A stretch of 64,000 nucleotides of DNA from Helicobacter sp. MIT 21-1697 (lineage in GTDB: Bacteria > Campylobacterota > Campylobacteria > Campylobacterales > Helicobacteraceae), in contig NZ_JAPHNC010000001.1 in assembly GCF_026241255.1 (NCBI RefSeq), positions 62,001-126,000 on the forward strand. The letters run 5' to 3'. A program made the position numbers and the translations under genes. Within the stretch, counting starts at the first letter, position 1. Every line of letters begins with the position of its first letter. This document shows, one piece after another, positions 54,401-63,322 of this stretch. The notes under the pieces were generated by a model. It saw only the letters and a program-made list of their open reading frames with translations. It did no database searches and had not been told where the DNA came from.

Positions 54401-54555
54401 TTGAGAATAATTTTTACTTGCGTGGAAGAAACATCTGGAAACGCATCAATGGGGATTGTAAAAAATGAATATATGCCAAATATAAAAAGCATAATGGCAC
54501 TAAGCACTACAATCATACGTTGCTTGAGAGAAAATTCTATAATTTTAGTTAGCAT
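51490..54555 (-). CDS. cznA: Heavy-metal RND efflux pump (CzcA/CznA type)
   Basis: The 1021-residue inner-membrane pump has 12 hydrophobic segments in the RND pattern and two large periplasmic loops. TM4 carries ILVDSAVVMVENAF, in which the aspartate and glutamate correspond to proton-relay residues of the heavy-metal subfamily. It exports divalent metals through the MFP and outer-membrane partners encoded upstream; the H. pylori Czn system handles Cd, Zn and Ni. Which metal applies here is not readable. Its start lies inside the end of the MFP gene (one base). Confidence 0.9.
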   Translation of the reverse strand: MLTKIIEFSLKQRMIVVLSAIMLFIFGIYSFFTIPIDAFPDVSSTQVKIILKAPGMAPEEVENRVVRPLELELLGLPNQKSLRSLSKYGIADITLDFNDGTDIYLARNMVNEKLSMVMDDLPSGVSGGLAPIVTPLSDMFMFTIESANDSLSEVQKRQLLDFTIRPALRNIKGVADVNRLGGYAKAIVVVPDFNDMARLGISMSDLQKTLEANLKNDGAGRVSRDGENFLVKIQTASTNIEEIKSIPIITKFGYVRLRNFCDVVESHMTRLGLTTIDGKGETTLGLVLSLKGANSRDAIAEIKIKLEELKDELPQGTELRVFYDRSELTQKAVNNVIKTLAEAVVLIVILLFLFLGDVRAAVAVSVILPLSIAIAFVMMRHYGISANLMSLGGLAIAVGILVDSAVVMVENAFEKLSLTKNSPKLHTIYRACKEISVSVFSGILIIIIFFVPILTLEGLEGKFFVPLAQTIVFALLGSLTLSMTVIPVVSSFVLKATQHHETKLTQFFHKMYAPMLNFALTKTKLLLAGAACFLVFSFSLFPFIGSAFMPTLQEGDLVLNIESSPSISLEQSRDVILLMQKELLARVPEIKSIVGRTGADEVGLDPAGFNQTDAFISFKPKEQWQAKNMEEVEDKIRDVVSEFKGMNIALVQPIDMRISEMLTGVRGDLAIKIFGLEIEKLNELSAQIVDILKDIRGSSEVFTTFNKGVNYLYVTPWHSVMANTGISSDEFTKFMRSSLEGIMVTYIPQGFTRIPVIIRQDADIASDITKLKSLQMSSPDGNSVPISSIADIEEIDGPVQIQREQGRRYSVVRSNVIGRDLGGFVEEAKQKINAQVQLPEGYSITYGGQFENQQRANKRLSTVIPLSILAIFFILFFTFKSISLSLLILLNIPFAVTGGFISLFLSGEYISVPASVGFIALFGIAVLNGVVMVGYFLHLLKEGYSIDDTIVIGAKRRLRPVLMTAFIAGLGLIPMLLSTGVGSEVQKPLAIVVLGGLVTSSMLTLLLLPPLFRIVVRKFGV

Positions 54556-55640
54556 TATTCGCTCCCTAATCCGTCCATCATACCTTTAAGGCTAATAATA
54601 TTGCCTATGGCAATTTTCATTTGGTTATTTAATCCTTGAGGCTCAATCACAAAGCTATTATCTCGTTCTTCAACTTTTTGAATCTTAGTAGGTTTGAAGC
54701 CTTTAGCACTCTGAACGAAAATAAGATAGTCATTGCCATTTTTAATCACTGCTGATGAAGGGATAAGAATCGTCCCTTTAGGTAAAGAGCCATCAATATA
54801 TACTTCCACTATTTCACCTACCTTAAATCGTGTGTCATAGATATTAGCAGTAGCAAGAATAGTATTTGAAGTCTTATCAATCACAACTGAAAGATTTTCA
54901 ATCTCACCAATTTTTGTGCCATTATCATCAAAAACGGGCGCACCCTTTTGAATATTGTGTGAAATATGCAAAGGGATTCTAATGCGCCCAAGGAGATTAC
55001 CGCTACCCTTATCTGTATGCCGAGAAATTCTTACATAAGGGGTAAAAGCTTCAATTTTTTCGCCACTTTGCTTAGGGGCAACCGAGAGAATCCCAGAAGC
55101 TTTTGCAACAACTGGAAAGCCATATTTTCCTTGCGCACCATTTTTAATAAAATTTGGGTCAATACCCAATAAATCTAGTTTTGATTTGATTTCATTGAGT
55201 TTTAATCGCAATTCATTCATTGCAAGATAGCTAAGCTGATATTCGCGTTTTGAGATGACTCCGGCTTTATAAAGGGATTTGTCTTTGCGTTCATTTTCAG
55301 AGGCAATTTTAAGACGCTCTTGCGCATTGGTAAGCTCAAAAAACATTGCGCTTAAGTCATTAGAACTAATATCACAAATTAAATCTCCCTCATTAACGCT
55401 CTCACCTTCACGCTTATAGATATTGACTACAATAGCATTAAAGCTTGAACTTTGTGTGCTTGAGGTTTTATCATCAAAATCAATAAGTGCATTGAAAGGC
55501 ACACCTTTAGTGTTAAAGGCTTGATTGAGAGCAATAACTTTTATACCATTTTTTGCAAGTTCTTCTTGAGAGATAGATACTTCTTCATAACACCAAGCAA
55601 AGCTTACTACAAGGGATAATAAATATAAGCATTTTTTCAC
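54555..55640 (-). CDS. cznB: Metal-efflux membrane fusion protein
   Basis: The 361-residue periplasmic adaptor has a signal peptide (ending near FAWC, residue 17), a lipoyl-like half (GESVNEGDLICDISSNDL), a helical hairpin, and the second half with SGILSVAPKQSGEKIE. The cysteine near residue 17 is not in a clear lipobox. It bridges the RND pump and the outer-membrane channel. It overlaps both neighbours slightly. Confidence 0.9.
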   Translation of the reverse strand: MKKCLYLLSLVVSFAWCYEEVSISQEELAKNGIKVIALNQAFNTKGVPFNALIDFDDKTSSTQSSSFNAIVVNIYKREGESVNEGDLICDISSNDLSAMFFELTNAQERLKIASENERKDKSLYKAGVISKREYQLSYLAMNELRLKLNEIKSKLDLLGIDPNFIKNGAQGKYGFPVVAKASGILSVAPKQSGEKIEAFTPYVRISRHTDKGSGNLLGRIRIPLHISHNIQKGAPVFDDNGTKIGEIENLSVVIDKTSNTILATANIYDTRFKVGEIVEVYIDGSLPKGTILIPSSAVIKNGNDYLIFVQSAKGFKPTKIQKVEERDNSFVIEPQGLNNQMKIAIGNIISLKGMMDGLGSE

Positions 55641-56941
55641 GATTGTTCCTCCATAAGTGGTTTTTGCAAAGTATTGAGGTTGAGCACAGAGCTAAGAGTT
55701 TCCTCAAGCATAGAGAGTGTTTGGATATAATCACGTTTTGCTTGAGTGGTAGCAATCATTGCATTAAGATGTTCATTCTTTACACTCAAATATTCAAACG
55801 CACTTGTTTTTCCTGCCTCATAACCAATTCGTGCAATTTCGCTTAATTGGGCACGATTATTTTCATTATCTTTTGCAAGTGCAATTACTTCTTTCTTGTA
55901 TGTAAGTTGCTCAAGATAGGACTTAGCATTTACAAGTAAAGAATCTTTAAGAATCTCACTTTCGCGAATAGAACCGCTTTGGAGTGCAAGATACATTGCT
56001 TTTTGATTATCATATTTGGTTGTTAGAGGGATAGGAATCTTAAGCTGAAAGGTTACTCCATCACTTGATTCTGCTTTTTTGATACCTCCACCAATTTCAA
56101 TACTATCAAAGCGGCTTTGTGAAGCAATGCTTGCACTATATTGGTAGTCTTTAATATCAAGTGATACGATTTCAAGATACAGATTTTTAGCAAGTGCTTT
56201 TTCAAGATTCCCACTATCAAAATGCAAATATTTAAATACTAATCCATTTATATCTATATCACTATTTTCAGTTGTAATGCCTAAGATTACTTTGAGCGCG
56301 TTAAGCGTGTTGAGCATTTCTGTATGGGAATTTTTGAGTGAAACTTTGGTAGCCAAAAAATCGCTTTTAAAAAAAAGATATTGTGATTTACTGATGCGTC
56401 CTGCCTCATATTGCACTTGCGACATTCGGAGCTGATTTTTGGCATTCTCATAGCGGTTTGTATAGATTTGATGTTGTTCTTTGAGCACGAGATAATCCAA
56501 ATAAAGCCTTTTTGCCGCAATAAGAGCAAGACATTTTGTAAGCTCGTAGGATTTTTCTTGCCTTAAAATTTTATTTTGATAGCTTTGAGCAAGCGTGTAA
56601 GTAACCCACGGCAAGCGAGGAGTGAGAAGGAGCAAAATTGTATTTTCAAGTTCTGTGCCACCAGCAGGAGATTTTACTTTATCAATCTGTGCCTCAATAT
56701 ATCCAGCGTTCCACGCTCGCATTGCTTTGCCTTCATAAAAAAGGCTTCGCACCATTGCACGGGATTTTGCAAGATTAATGGAGTGTTTTTCTACCCGCTC
56801 AACAAACTCATCAATCTCCATTTTTTGTTTGTTTTTGGGTATATGGATATGAAATTCTTCTTCTAGCTTATTAAAATCTACAAATTCAGAATCTCCCCAC
56901 ATTAGACTTATGCAGAGTAGAAAAGCGCATAGATTCTTCAT
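55637..56941 (-). CDS. cznC: TolC-like outer-membrane efflux protein
   Basis: The 434-residue protein has a signal peptide (ending near LMWG). It has the two coiled, repeat-related halves of an outer-membrane efflux protein; each holds a QYEAGRISKSQYL or GYEAGKTSAFEYL segment. It supplies the exit duct for the metal pump. The start follows GAGGA, and a TATAAT promoter lies 35 bases upstream. It leads the operon cznC-cznB-cznA. Confidence 0.88.
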   Translation of the reverse strand: MKNLCAFLLCISLMWGDSEFVDFNKLEEEFHIHIPKNKQKMEIDEFVERVEKHSINLAKSRAMVRSLFYEGKAMRAWNAGYIEAQIDKVKSPAGGTELENTILLLLTPRLPWVTYTLAQSYQNKILRQEKSYELTKCLALIAAKRLYLDYLVLKEQHQIYTNRYENAKNQLRMSQVQYEAGRISKSQYLFFKSDFLATKVSLKNSHTEMLNTLNALKVILGITTENSDIDINGLVFKYLHFDSGNLEKALAKNLYLEIVSLDIKDYQYSASIASQSRFDSIEIGGGIKKAESSDGVTFQLKIPIPLTTKYDNQKAMYLALQSGSIRESEILKDSLLVNAKSYLEQLTYKKEVIALAKDNENNRAQLSEIARIGYEAGKTSAFEYLSVKNEHLNAMIATTQAKRDYIQTLSMLEETLSSVLNLNTLQKPLMEEQS

Positions 56942-56975
56942 TGCCCATAATCCTCGTTTGATTTTGTGAGGGCTT

Positions 56976-56981
56976 ATTATA
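56976..56981 (-). promoter_or_regulatory. -10 box of the metal efflux operon
   Basis: The minus strand reads TATAAT at 56981-56976, giving a leader of about 28 bases before cznC. Confidence 0.55.
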
Positions 56982-57012
56982 GTGTATTTTTCATTTTTTT
57001 ATGATTTATATT

Positions 57013-57999
57013 TCAACTTTTTAAACTATTTTTAAAATCTCGTAAAAGCGTGTTAAAACGATTGACAAAAACAGGATTTTTTGCACTTAGATAATCACTG
57101 ATCATTAGAATCTGTCTTTGATTCAATCCTGTGATGATTTTTATACATATATTGCTAAATTCTTGCTCATTAGAGCCATACATAGATTCATCAAGCATTT
57201 GAGTGTATTGCGTAAAGATTTTATGGTCTCTTTCATCTTGTCGTTTATGCTCAAGAAGTTTTGCTTTCATCTCTTCAAGTTCTTCGGTCGGTATATTTTT
57301 AAGATAGTTTTTAGAATACATACCTGTAAGGATAAGAATATCCTCTACAAGCTTGAGTTTTTCGGGGGTATTGTTCAGATACTCTTTATAAACATCATTG
57401 AAAGTATTTTTTGACATAAAATTTCTTACAATAAGGAGTTTTAAACGTGCCATATCTAGAATCTGTTGCCGCTTTTTTTCATCAGAAAGCTCTTGGATAG
57501 TGCTTCTAAGACGATTGGTATCGCTACGAATACTTTCATAGTGATTCATTATTGTTTTGTATTCTTCAATGGGCAATTCTTTAAGTTGTGTGGCGATTTT
57601 ATCAAGCAAGATTTCTTGAAACTCGCGATAAGCGATGCGCAAGATTCTTTGAAGTTTATGTATGGAGACATTTCTAATATTTAAAGTCAAAGTATCGGCA
57701 ATATCGGTGTAACTAAAATCATCAAAAGCATCTCTAATAATATCAACAAGCAGAGGCATATTATTTAAATTTTCTTGCACCTTGAGCTTAAATTCGCCAA
57801 TATCAGCTTCATCAAGTGTGCTTATTACCGAGAAACTATCCTCATTCATATAATGTAAAAAATTAAGCGTATTCTTGCGAGTATCCTTTTCATATAGATT
57901 TATCACACTTTCTTTATCAAGCTTTTCTATTTCTTCTTTGGTATGTCCGTGTCGCAGTAAAAATGCTTTAATGGGTTTTACATCTCTTAGTTCATTCAT
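57013..57999 (-). CDS. Unknown helical protein of 328 residues, coupled to folP
   Basis: I do not recognise a domain. The protein is nearly all helix, rich in Leu, Glu, Lys and Asn, with no signal peptide, membrane segment or cysteine cluster. It seems built of repeated helical hairpins (NMPLLVDIIRDAF, LKLVEDILILTGMY). Its ATG overlaps the folP stop as ATGA, so it is translated with the rppH-lysC-hobA-holB-folP run, of which it is the last gene. A gene in the same place exists, as I recall, in H. pylori (HP1233), so it is likely lineage-conserved. Confidence 0.75.
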   Translation of the reverse strand: MNELRDVKPIKAFLLRHGHTKEEIEKLDKESVINLYEKDTRKNTLNFLHYMNEDSFSVISTLDEADIGEFKLKVQENLNNMPLLVDIIRDAFDDFSYTDIADTLTLNIRNVSIHKLQRILRIAYREFQEILLDKIATQLKELPIEEYKTIMNHYESIRSDTNRLRSTIQELSDEKKRQQILDMARLKLLIVRNFMSKNTFNDVYKEYLNNTPEKLKLVEDILILTGMYSKNYLKNIPTEELEEMKAKLLEHKRQDERDHKIFTQYTQMLDESMYGSNEQEFSNICIKIITGLNQRQILMISDYLSAKNPVFVNRFNTLLRDFKNSLKS

Positions 58000-59126
58000 T
58001 GCATTGCCTTATATATTTTGAGCATATCAATATGCTCATCTTCATCGTGTGTGCGCAAAATACTTGCTCCATTTTGCAAAGCAAAAAGATGGAGCGCAAG
58101 TGTGCCAGATAAGCGATTTTGCGTATCCCTGCCTGTGATTTCTCCTATTGTATTTTTACGACTAGCTCCTATCAGTAATGGGAATCCAAAGTGCAAAAAA
58201 TGTGCCAAATCTTTAATAAGGGCAAGATTTTGCAAAGTGTCTTTAGCAAAGCCAAAACCAACATCAAGGATAATATCTGTTATGCCTGCATCATTTAATA
58301 AAGCAATTTTATGCTCAAAAAAGCAATCTATATCATTAAAAAGATGTGTATAGTTGTGTGTGAGGCTTTGCATAGTCTTAGGTATGCCTTTAGTATGCAT
58401 CAAAACCACGCGGGCGTTGTATTGCGCGGCGACTTGTATCATTTGTCCATTAGAGAATCCGCTCACATCATTTATCATTTTAAAGCCATTGGAGAGTGCA
58501 TAATCAGCAGTTTGTGGGTTATAAGTATCAATGCTAAAACATACTTTTTCATAGAGTTTATGCGTGGCAATATATTCTGCAATAGGTTTTAAACGAGCAA
58601 TTTCTTCATTAGATTCTATCAATTCACTGCCCGGACGAGAACTTGCTGCACCAATATCAATAATATCCACCTCTTTTTCTAAAAGTGTGTCTATTCTTTT
58701 GAGAGCATTTTTCCCCTCTACTCGTGAATATTCATAAAAACTATCAGGTGTGGCATTAATTATTGCCATAATAGAAGGCGCAATAGAGTGCGTCTTGAGA
58801 TGTTGTTGAAGAATGTTTTTGAGTGCCTTTAAGCCAAAAGGCTGCATAGAGAGTTTTGCAATGATTTTTTCAAGTTGGGCTCTCGTGGCAATAAGCAAGG
58901 CAATATGTTCGCCTTTATGTGTGATAGTCTCTTTTGGTGTAGCACAATCTCCTCCCGCACTCAAAGCTTCTTGTTTAAGGATATGCACTGCTTCAAAGCT
59001 CAAGCCAGAAATCTCAAAACTCAACATTTGTGCTTTTTTGTTCATAATTTTTTTCCCCATAGAATCTGTGCCTATGGCTTGGATTTTTTGAGGGATAGAT
59101 TGAGGGTGGATTCTCTGCACTCTCAT
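57996..59126 (-). CDS. folP: Dihydropteroate synthase
   Basis: The 376-residue protein has the pterin-binding barrel from about residue 115: IMAIINATPDSFYEYS, IDIGAASSRPGS, the later DVSGFSNGQM and ILDVGFGFAK. It condenses p-aminobenzoate with dihydropterin pyrophosphate. About 110 residues at the N-terminus are extra compared with E. coli FolP; long N-termini are usual in Helicobacter. It overlaps its neighbours by four bases on each side. Confidence 0.93.
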   Translation of the reverse strand: MRVQRIHPQSIPQKIQAIGTDSMGKKIMNKKAQMLSFEISGLSFEAVHILKQEALSAGGDCATPKETITHKGEHIALLIATRAQLEKIIAKLSMQPFGLKALKNILQQHLKTHSIAPSIMAIINATPDSFYEYSRVEGKNALKRIDTLLEKEVDIIDIGAASSRPGSELIESNEEIARLKPIAEYIATHKLYEKVCFSIDTYNPQTADYALSNGFKMINDVSGFSNGQMIQVAAQYNARVVLMHTKGIPKTMQSLTHNYTHLFNDIDCFFEHKIALLNDAGITDIILDVGFGFAKDTLQNLALIKDLAHFLHFGFPLLIGASRKNTIGEITGRDTQNRLSGTLALHLFALQNGASILRTHDEDEHIDMLKIYKAMQ

Positions 59127-59743
59127 TGCTTATTCTTTTGTTTTTGTAAGATTCTTAATAAGAGTGGCAAAAAGATATAATTTTCTTTCTCGCTTGCATC
59201 ATTTTGATTGAGCGCAATAGCTTTATCAAAAAGTGCGAGTTCTCGCTTATTGAGTTTGATTTTGGCTTCAAAAAGTGCAAAGAGAAGTGATTGAATAGCA
59301 AGCTTAACTTCCTCTTTGCTGTGATGAGCATTTTCGTTGCGTTTGCAAAATTCATAAATAGATTGAAGATTGAGTTTTTTTATATCAAGTTCAAAGGGTG
59401 CAATATCACTTTTATGTTTATGTATTTTAAGCTGCATACGAGAGCGAATCGTAGGAAGAAAAGCATTTTTATTTTTTGCAATAAGAATAAAGCACACATT
59501 TTGTGGAGGTTCTTCTATGATTTTAAGTAAAGCATTTTGCGCAGCTTGATTATATTTATGAGCAGCAATAATAATAAGTGTTTCTTCTTCGCGCGCAAGA
59601 TAGCTTTGAGCAATTACCTCTTTGGCATCATCAATTTTAAAATCTTCTCGCTCAAAAATTTCATAATGCTGCTCATCGCGATTATAAGTGAGCTCTTCAA
59701 TAAGATTTTGAGCACAGGGTGTGATGTGAATCTGCCCTATCAT
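59123..59743 (-). CDS. holB: DNA polymerase III delta-prime subunit, short form
   Basis: From ATG 59743 the protein has 206 residues. It has a clamp-loader-like core with NQAAQNALLKIIEEPPQNVCFILIA and TIRSRMQ (sensor-like), but lacks a Walker A and zinc module, as in short epsilonproteobacterial HolB. The alternative ATG at 59758 touches the hobA stop and has no ribosome-binding site, while GAGAGGGG lies just before ATG 59743. It overlaps folP by four bases. Confidence 0.85.
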   Translation of the reverse strand: MIGQIHITPCAQNLIEELTYNRDEQHYEIFEREDFKIDDAKEVIAQSYLAREEETLIIIAAHKYNQAAQNALLKIIEEPPQNVCFILIAKNKNAFLPTIRSRMQLKIHKHKSDIAPFELDIKKLNLQSIYEFCKRNENAHHSKEEVKLAIQSLLFALFEAKIKLNKRELALFDKAIALNQNDASEKENYIFLPLLLRILQKQKNKQ

Positions 59744-59758
59744 AGCTTCCCCTCTCAT

Positions 59759-60307
59759 TTATATATCAAGCGAGATTCTATTGAGCATAGCTCCAAGAAT
59801 AGCTCTATCAAAGAGTTTAAAAAGACTTAAGAGTTTGTAATCAAGTTTTTCATCGGTGGAGCTTAAAAATGTATCATTTTCATCAAATATCCAAAACCAC
59901 CCTTCACCGCTGTTTTTTGCAAAATCTGATCGTGTGTTTTTTTTGCCAATATACCAAAATCTATAATTTGAATACATCATATCAAGCATATCTTTAATAA
60001 GTTTAAAACCTTGAATGCCACCTTCTTTGTTAGAATCTATCATATTGTGTAAATGTTTAATTTGGACAATGGGAAAAAAAGGACGCCCTTTGTGTGATTG
60101 GTTAATATGCGTAATGATATACTCCCCAAACCATTCGCATTTTTCATCAGTGAGTACAATAATACTTCCACCTTTGATAATATGTTCAATCGTATATGTC
60201 ATAGAAGGGAGAAAAATAAAACGTTTTTCCTCAATCCACCCACTCATAATGCCTTTTTTTTCATCTTCGCGTATAATGCGCAAAAACCAATCACTGATAC
60301 TTTCCAT
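59759..60307 (-). CDS. hobA: HobA, DnaA-binding replication initiation regulator
   Basis: The 182-residue protein fits HobA, the epsilonproteobacterial tetramer that bridges DnaA molecules at oriC. It has an N-terminal WFLRIIRED, a central GGSIIVLTDEKCEWFGEYI strand-helix unit, a FWYIGK segment, and the closing LDYKLLSLFKLFDRAI helix, each with a counterpart in the H. pylori protein. Its order rppH-lysC-hobA-holB-folP also agrees. It is cytoplasmic and folds like a phosphosugar isomerase domain. Confidence 0.88.
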   Translation of the reverse strand: MESISDWFLRIIREDEKKGIMSGWIEEKRFIFLPSMTYTIEHIIKGGSIIVLTDEKCEWFGEYIITHINQSHKGRPFFPIVQIKHLHNMIDSNKEGGIQGFKLIKDMLDMMYSNYRFWYIGKKNTRSDFAKNSGEGWFWIFDENDTFLSSTDEKLDYKLLSLFKLFDRAILGAMLNRISLDI

Positions 60308-60319
60308 AATAAATTCACT

Positions 60320-61525
60320 TTATTTATCAAGTTCATAAACGCTATGAAGCTTACATACGGCAAGTTCGGCAAATTGAGCATTAATAATCATTGAAATTTT
60401 AATTTCACTTGTGCTTATCATCATAATATTAATATCATCTTGTGCCAATGCTTTAAATGCAGTGCTTGCTACACCAGAATGTGATTTCATACCCACTCCC
60501 ACGATAGAGACTTTGGCGATATTGTTATCATAGTCAATATTGCCCAAATCATCTTTAAATTTTTCTAATACTTGCTGCGTAAAGGCAACTTCAGTTTTGG
60601 GAATAGTGAAATCAATATCAGTTTTGCCATCGCGCCCAATCGTTTGGACTATCATATCCACATTAATATTGTTATCTGCAAGTAGTCCAAAAATATCTGC
60701 AGCAATGCCCGGGCGGTCTTGCACATCGGCTAGGCTTACACGCGCTTGATTTTTATCAAGTGCTACACCGCTGACGATAGGTTTTTCCATTATATCCTCC
60801 TCTTGAGTAATAAGTGTGCCTTGAGATTCATTAAAAGAACTTGCACAAATAAGATTGACATTGAGTTTTTTAGCAAGCTCCACAGAGCGATTGAGCAATA
60901 CTTTTGCGCCCATAGAAGCAAGCTCTAGCATTTCATCATAACTGATTTTTTCTAATTTGCGTGCATTTTTGACAATGCGTGGGTCAGTTGTATAGATTCC
61001 ATCAACATCGCTATAAATCTCGCATACCGCAGCATTGAGAGCACCCGCTAAGGCTACTGCGGAGAGATCGCTTCCTCCTCTTCCAAGCGTGGTTACTTCA
61101 CCTTGTTGTGATATGCCTTGGAATCCTGCAACTACGACTACATAGTCTTCATTGAGGAGATGAAAGATTTTGGTTGTATCAACATAAGAAATACGCGCTT
61201 TGGTATGAAATTCATCAGTGATAATTCCTGCGCCTCTGCCACTTAAAGAGATTGCTTTTATGCCCATTGATTCTAAAGCAATAGCAAGGAGCGCAGCACT
61301 TACTCTTTCTCCAGCACTCAACACCATATCAACTTCGCGTGTATTTGGCAATGGCGTGAAATGTTGCGTAAGGTTAATAAGTCTATCTGTTTCCCCTCCC
61401 ATCGCAGATACAACAACTACAAGGCTATGTCCTTGGGCTTTGCTTTTAATAACGCGTTTGGCGACATTATGGATTCTATCGCAATCTCCCATACTCGTGC
61501 CGCCATATTTTTGCACGATTAGCAT
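60320..61525 (-). CDS. lysC: Aspartokinase
   Basis: The 401-residue kinase has the N-terminal VQKYGGTSMGD, the GRGGSDLSAVALAGAL catalytic segment, and two ACT domains (from about residue 265) for amino-acid feedback. It makes aspartyl phosphate, the first step to lysine, threonine, methionine and diaminopimelate. It supplies the homoserine branch used by metA and metY elsewhere in this window. hobA follows after 12 bases. Confidence 0.95.
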   Translation of the reverse strand: MLIVQKYGGTSMGDCDRIHNVAKRVIKSKAQGHSLVVVVSAMGGETDRLINLTQHFTPLPNTREVDMVLSAGERVSAALLAIALESMGIKAISLSGRGAGIITDEFHTKARISYVDTTKIFHLLNEDYVVVVAGFQGISQQGEVTTLGRGGSDLSAVALAGALNAAVCEIYSDVDGIYTTDPRIVKNARKLEKISYDEMLELASMGAKVLLNRSVELAKKLNVNLICASSFNESQGTLITQEEDIMEKPIVSGVALDKNQARVSLADVQDRPGIAADIFGLLADNNINVDMIVQTIGRDGKTDIDFTIPKTEVAFTQQVLEKFKDDLGNIDYDNNIAKVSIVGVGMKSHSGVASTAFKALAQDDINIMMISTSEIKISMIINAQFAELAVCKLHSVYELDK

Positions 61526-61586
61526 ATATATCCTTGAGTATAAAATAAAGGCGTAATCATAAAATGTTCTTCCTTAAAATATGCCA

Positions 61587-62096
61587 CTAGAGGTAACCTT
61601 CTTTTTTAAAATACTTTAAAACTTGCTTATATGCTTCTTTTTTAAATGGCGTTACATACTCTAGGAGCTTTTTTTTGCTGACAAATTTATATTTGTTAAA
61701 TTCTGGCTCTTGAGTTTGGAGATTAATAGTAGTATCATTTTTAAGTCGCACTAAAAAATATTTTTGAATCTGCCCCGCGAAGCCCTTATACTTTTTTTTT
61801 GACATATTTTTGGGAAAATCATATTGTATCCATTCTGGGCATTCGCTAATAATTTCTATTTCATCTGTGCCTATTTCTTCTCGCAACTCACGAAAAAGTG
61901 CATCTCTTGGACTCTCCCCCTCATCAATGCCTCCTTGAGGGAATTGCCACGCATCTTTAATATCTGAACGTTGTGCAATAAAAAATCGGCATTCTTTCGG
62001 ATATGCACTTGAGAGAATCACGGCAGCAACATTGGGACGATACTTTTTTGTAGGTGTATCGTGTTGGAGATTTTCTTGTGTGCAAGATGATTTCAT
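61587..62096 (-). CDS. rppH: RNA pyrophosphohydrolase (Nudix)
   Basis: The 169-residue protein has the Nudix box [22 protein letters not shown] (residues 56-77) and the RppH-like WQFPQGG and the WIQYDFP stretch. It removes pyrophosphate from triphosphorylated mRNA 5' ends and so triggers decay. A run of nine A bases lies in the coding strand (KKK near residue 100). It heads the lysC-hobA-holB run and is divergent from hemW. Confidence 0.92.
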   Translation of the reverse strand: MKSSCTQENLQHDTPTKKYRPNVAAVILSSAYPKECRFFIAQRSDIKDAWQFPQGGIDEGESPRDALFRELREEIGTDEIEIISECPEWIQYDFPKNMSKKKYKGFAGQIQKYFLVRLKNDTTINLQTQEPEFNKYKFVSKKKLLEYVTPFKKEAYKQVLKYFKKEGYL

Positions 62097-62141
62097 ACCT
62101 TTGCCTTTGAGATTCTATAATTTATCTGTCGCATTATAGGA

Positions 62142-62147
62142 TATAAT
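62142..62147 (+). promoter_or_regulatory. -10 box for hemW
   Basis: TATAAT in a 95-base divergent gap lies 45 bases before the GTG start of hemW. The opposite strand has a weaker match for rppH. Confidence 0.45.
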
Positions 62148-62191
62148 ATATAACATTATTTTAATGCTCATAAAGGCTGCAAGGAGTATTT

Positions 62192-63322
62192 GTGTTGCTT
62201 TATATTCATATTCCCTTTTGCGGGAGTAAATGTGGTTATTGTGCGTTTAATTCTTTTGTGGCAGAGCAGGATAATTTTAAACCTTACATACAAGCACTTT
62301 GTGCGGACATAGAGCATACTTTGTGTCATTTGTATCCTTATTCGCATATTAGCTCTATTTTTTTTGGTGGTGGCACACCGAATCTTTTGCGTAGTGAGCA
62401 TTATGAAACTATTTTTGCTACTCTTTATAAAAACGCGTTTCTATCAAAAGATTGTGAAATCACCCTTGAAGCAAATGTGAATTATTTAAACGCACAATGG
62501 TGCAAGGATTTGGTATCACTGGGAGCAAATCGTTTGAGCATTGGGATTCAGAGTTTTGATGAAAATAAGCTTGCTTTTTTAGAGCGCGAACATAGTGTAT
62601 GTGAGATTACTCAATGCGTGGAGAATGCGTATAATGGAGGATTTAAGAATATAAGTTGTGATTTAATTATCAATACACCTTTAGATTCTAGGGCACTTAT
62701 ATCATCAGAAATTGCTCAAGCAGTTGCTTTGCCATTAAGCCATATGTCGGTTTATACTTTGAGTATTGATGAAGGTTCGCGCTTTGCTTTAGAATCTAAA
62801 AGAGTAACTTCTTCACACAATGCAAAAATCATAGATTCTCAAATAGATGAGGAATTAAGCCTGTGGGCAAGAGAATGTCTCAAACAAAGTGGATTCTCTC
62901 AATATGAGGTATCAAATTATGTCAAATGTGATACAAATGCCCAGTGTAAGCATAATCTAGGATATTGGCAGGGTAAAGAATATTTAGGCTGTGGAGCAGG
63001 AGCTGTGGGGCGTGTGGGGCGTGTGCGAATGCGGACATATCCAAATCTTAAAGAATATATTAAGAATCCTTATTACAGATTGGTAGAAGAGCTAAGTGAA
63101 GCAGATTTACGATTAGAGCGGATAATGCTAGGTCTTAGGTGTATTAAAGGAGTGGATATGTCGGTATTTGATGATGATAATTTTCTTCAACCTTTGATTG
63201 ATGAGGCAAAATGTCATAAGAAATCTTATAGTGGTAAAACATTTTTGGTGGCAAATGAATTCTTTTTGGCAGATGAAATCACAAGTTGGATTTTATGTAG
63301 GTTAGGTGTTAAATTTGTTTAA
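62192..63322 (+). CDS. HemW-type radical SAM heme chaperone
   Basis: The 376-residue radical SAM protein has CGSKCGYCAF (C-x3-C-x2-C followed by Ala-Phe), which suits HemW and differs from true HemN, whose cluster motif carries an extra cysteine. FFGGGTPNLL and RLSIGIQSF follow. HemW delivers heme to respiratory enzymes; many genomes list it as coproporphyrinogen oxidase. The start is GTG after AAGGAG (five bases). Its stop overlaps that of the convergent pyrC by three bases. Confidence 0.85.
   Translation: MLLYIHIPFCGSKCGYCAFNSFVAEQDNFKPYIQALCADIEHTLCHLYPYSHISSIFFGGGTPNLLRSEHYETIFATLYKNAFLSKDCEITLEANVNYLNAQWCKDLVSLGANRLSIGIQSFDENKLAFLEREHSVCEITQCVENAYNGGFKNISCDLIINTPLDSRALISSEIAQAVALPLSHMSVYTLSIDEGSRFALESKRVTSSHNAKIIDSQIDEELSLWARECLKQSGFSQYEVSNYVKCDTNAQCKHNLGYWQGKEYLGCGAGAVGRVGRVRMRTYPNLKEYIKNPYYRLVEELSEADLRLERIMLGLRCIKGVDMSVFDDDNFLQPLIDEAKCHKKSYSGKTFLVANEFFLADEITSWILCRLGVKFV

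Noticed and set aside
61792-61800. A9 tract in rppH as a phase switch
   Set aside because: It encodes an ordinary Lys-rich segment; poly-A runs of this length are frequent in AT-rich DNA and weak evidence for switching compared with G tracts.
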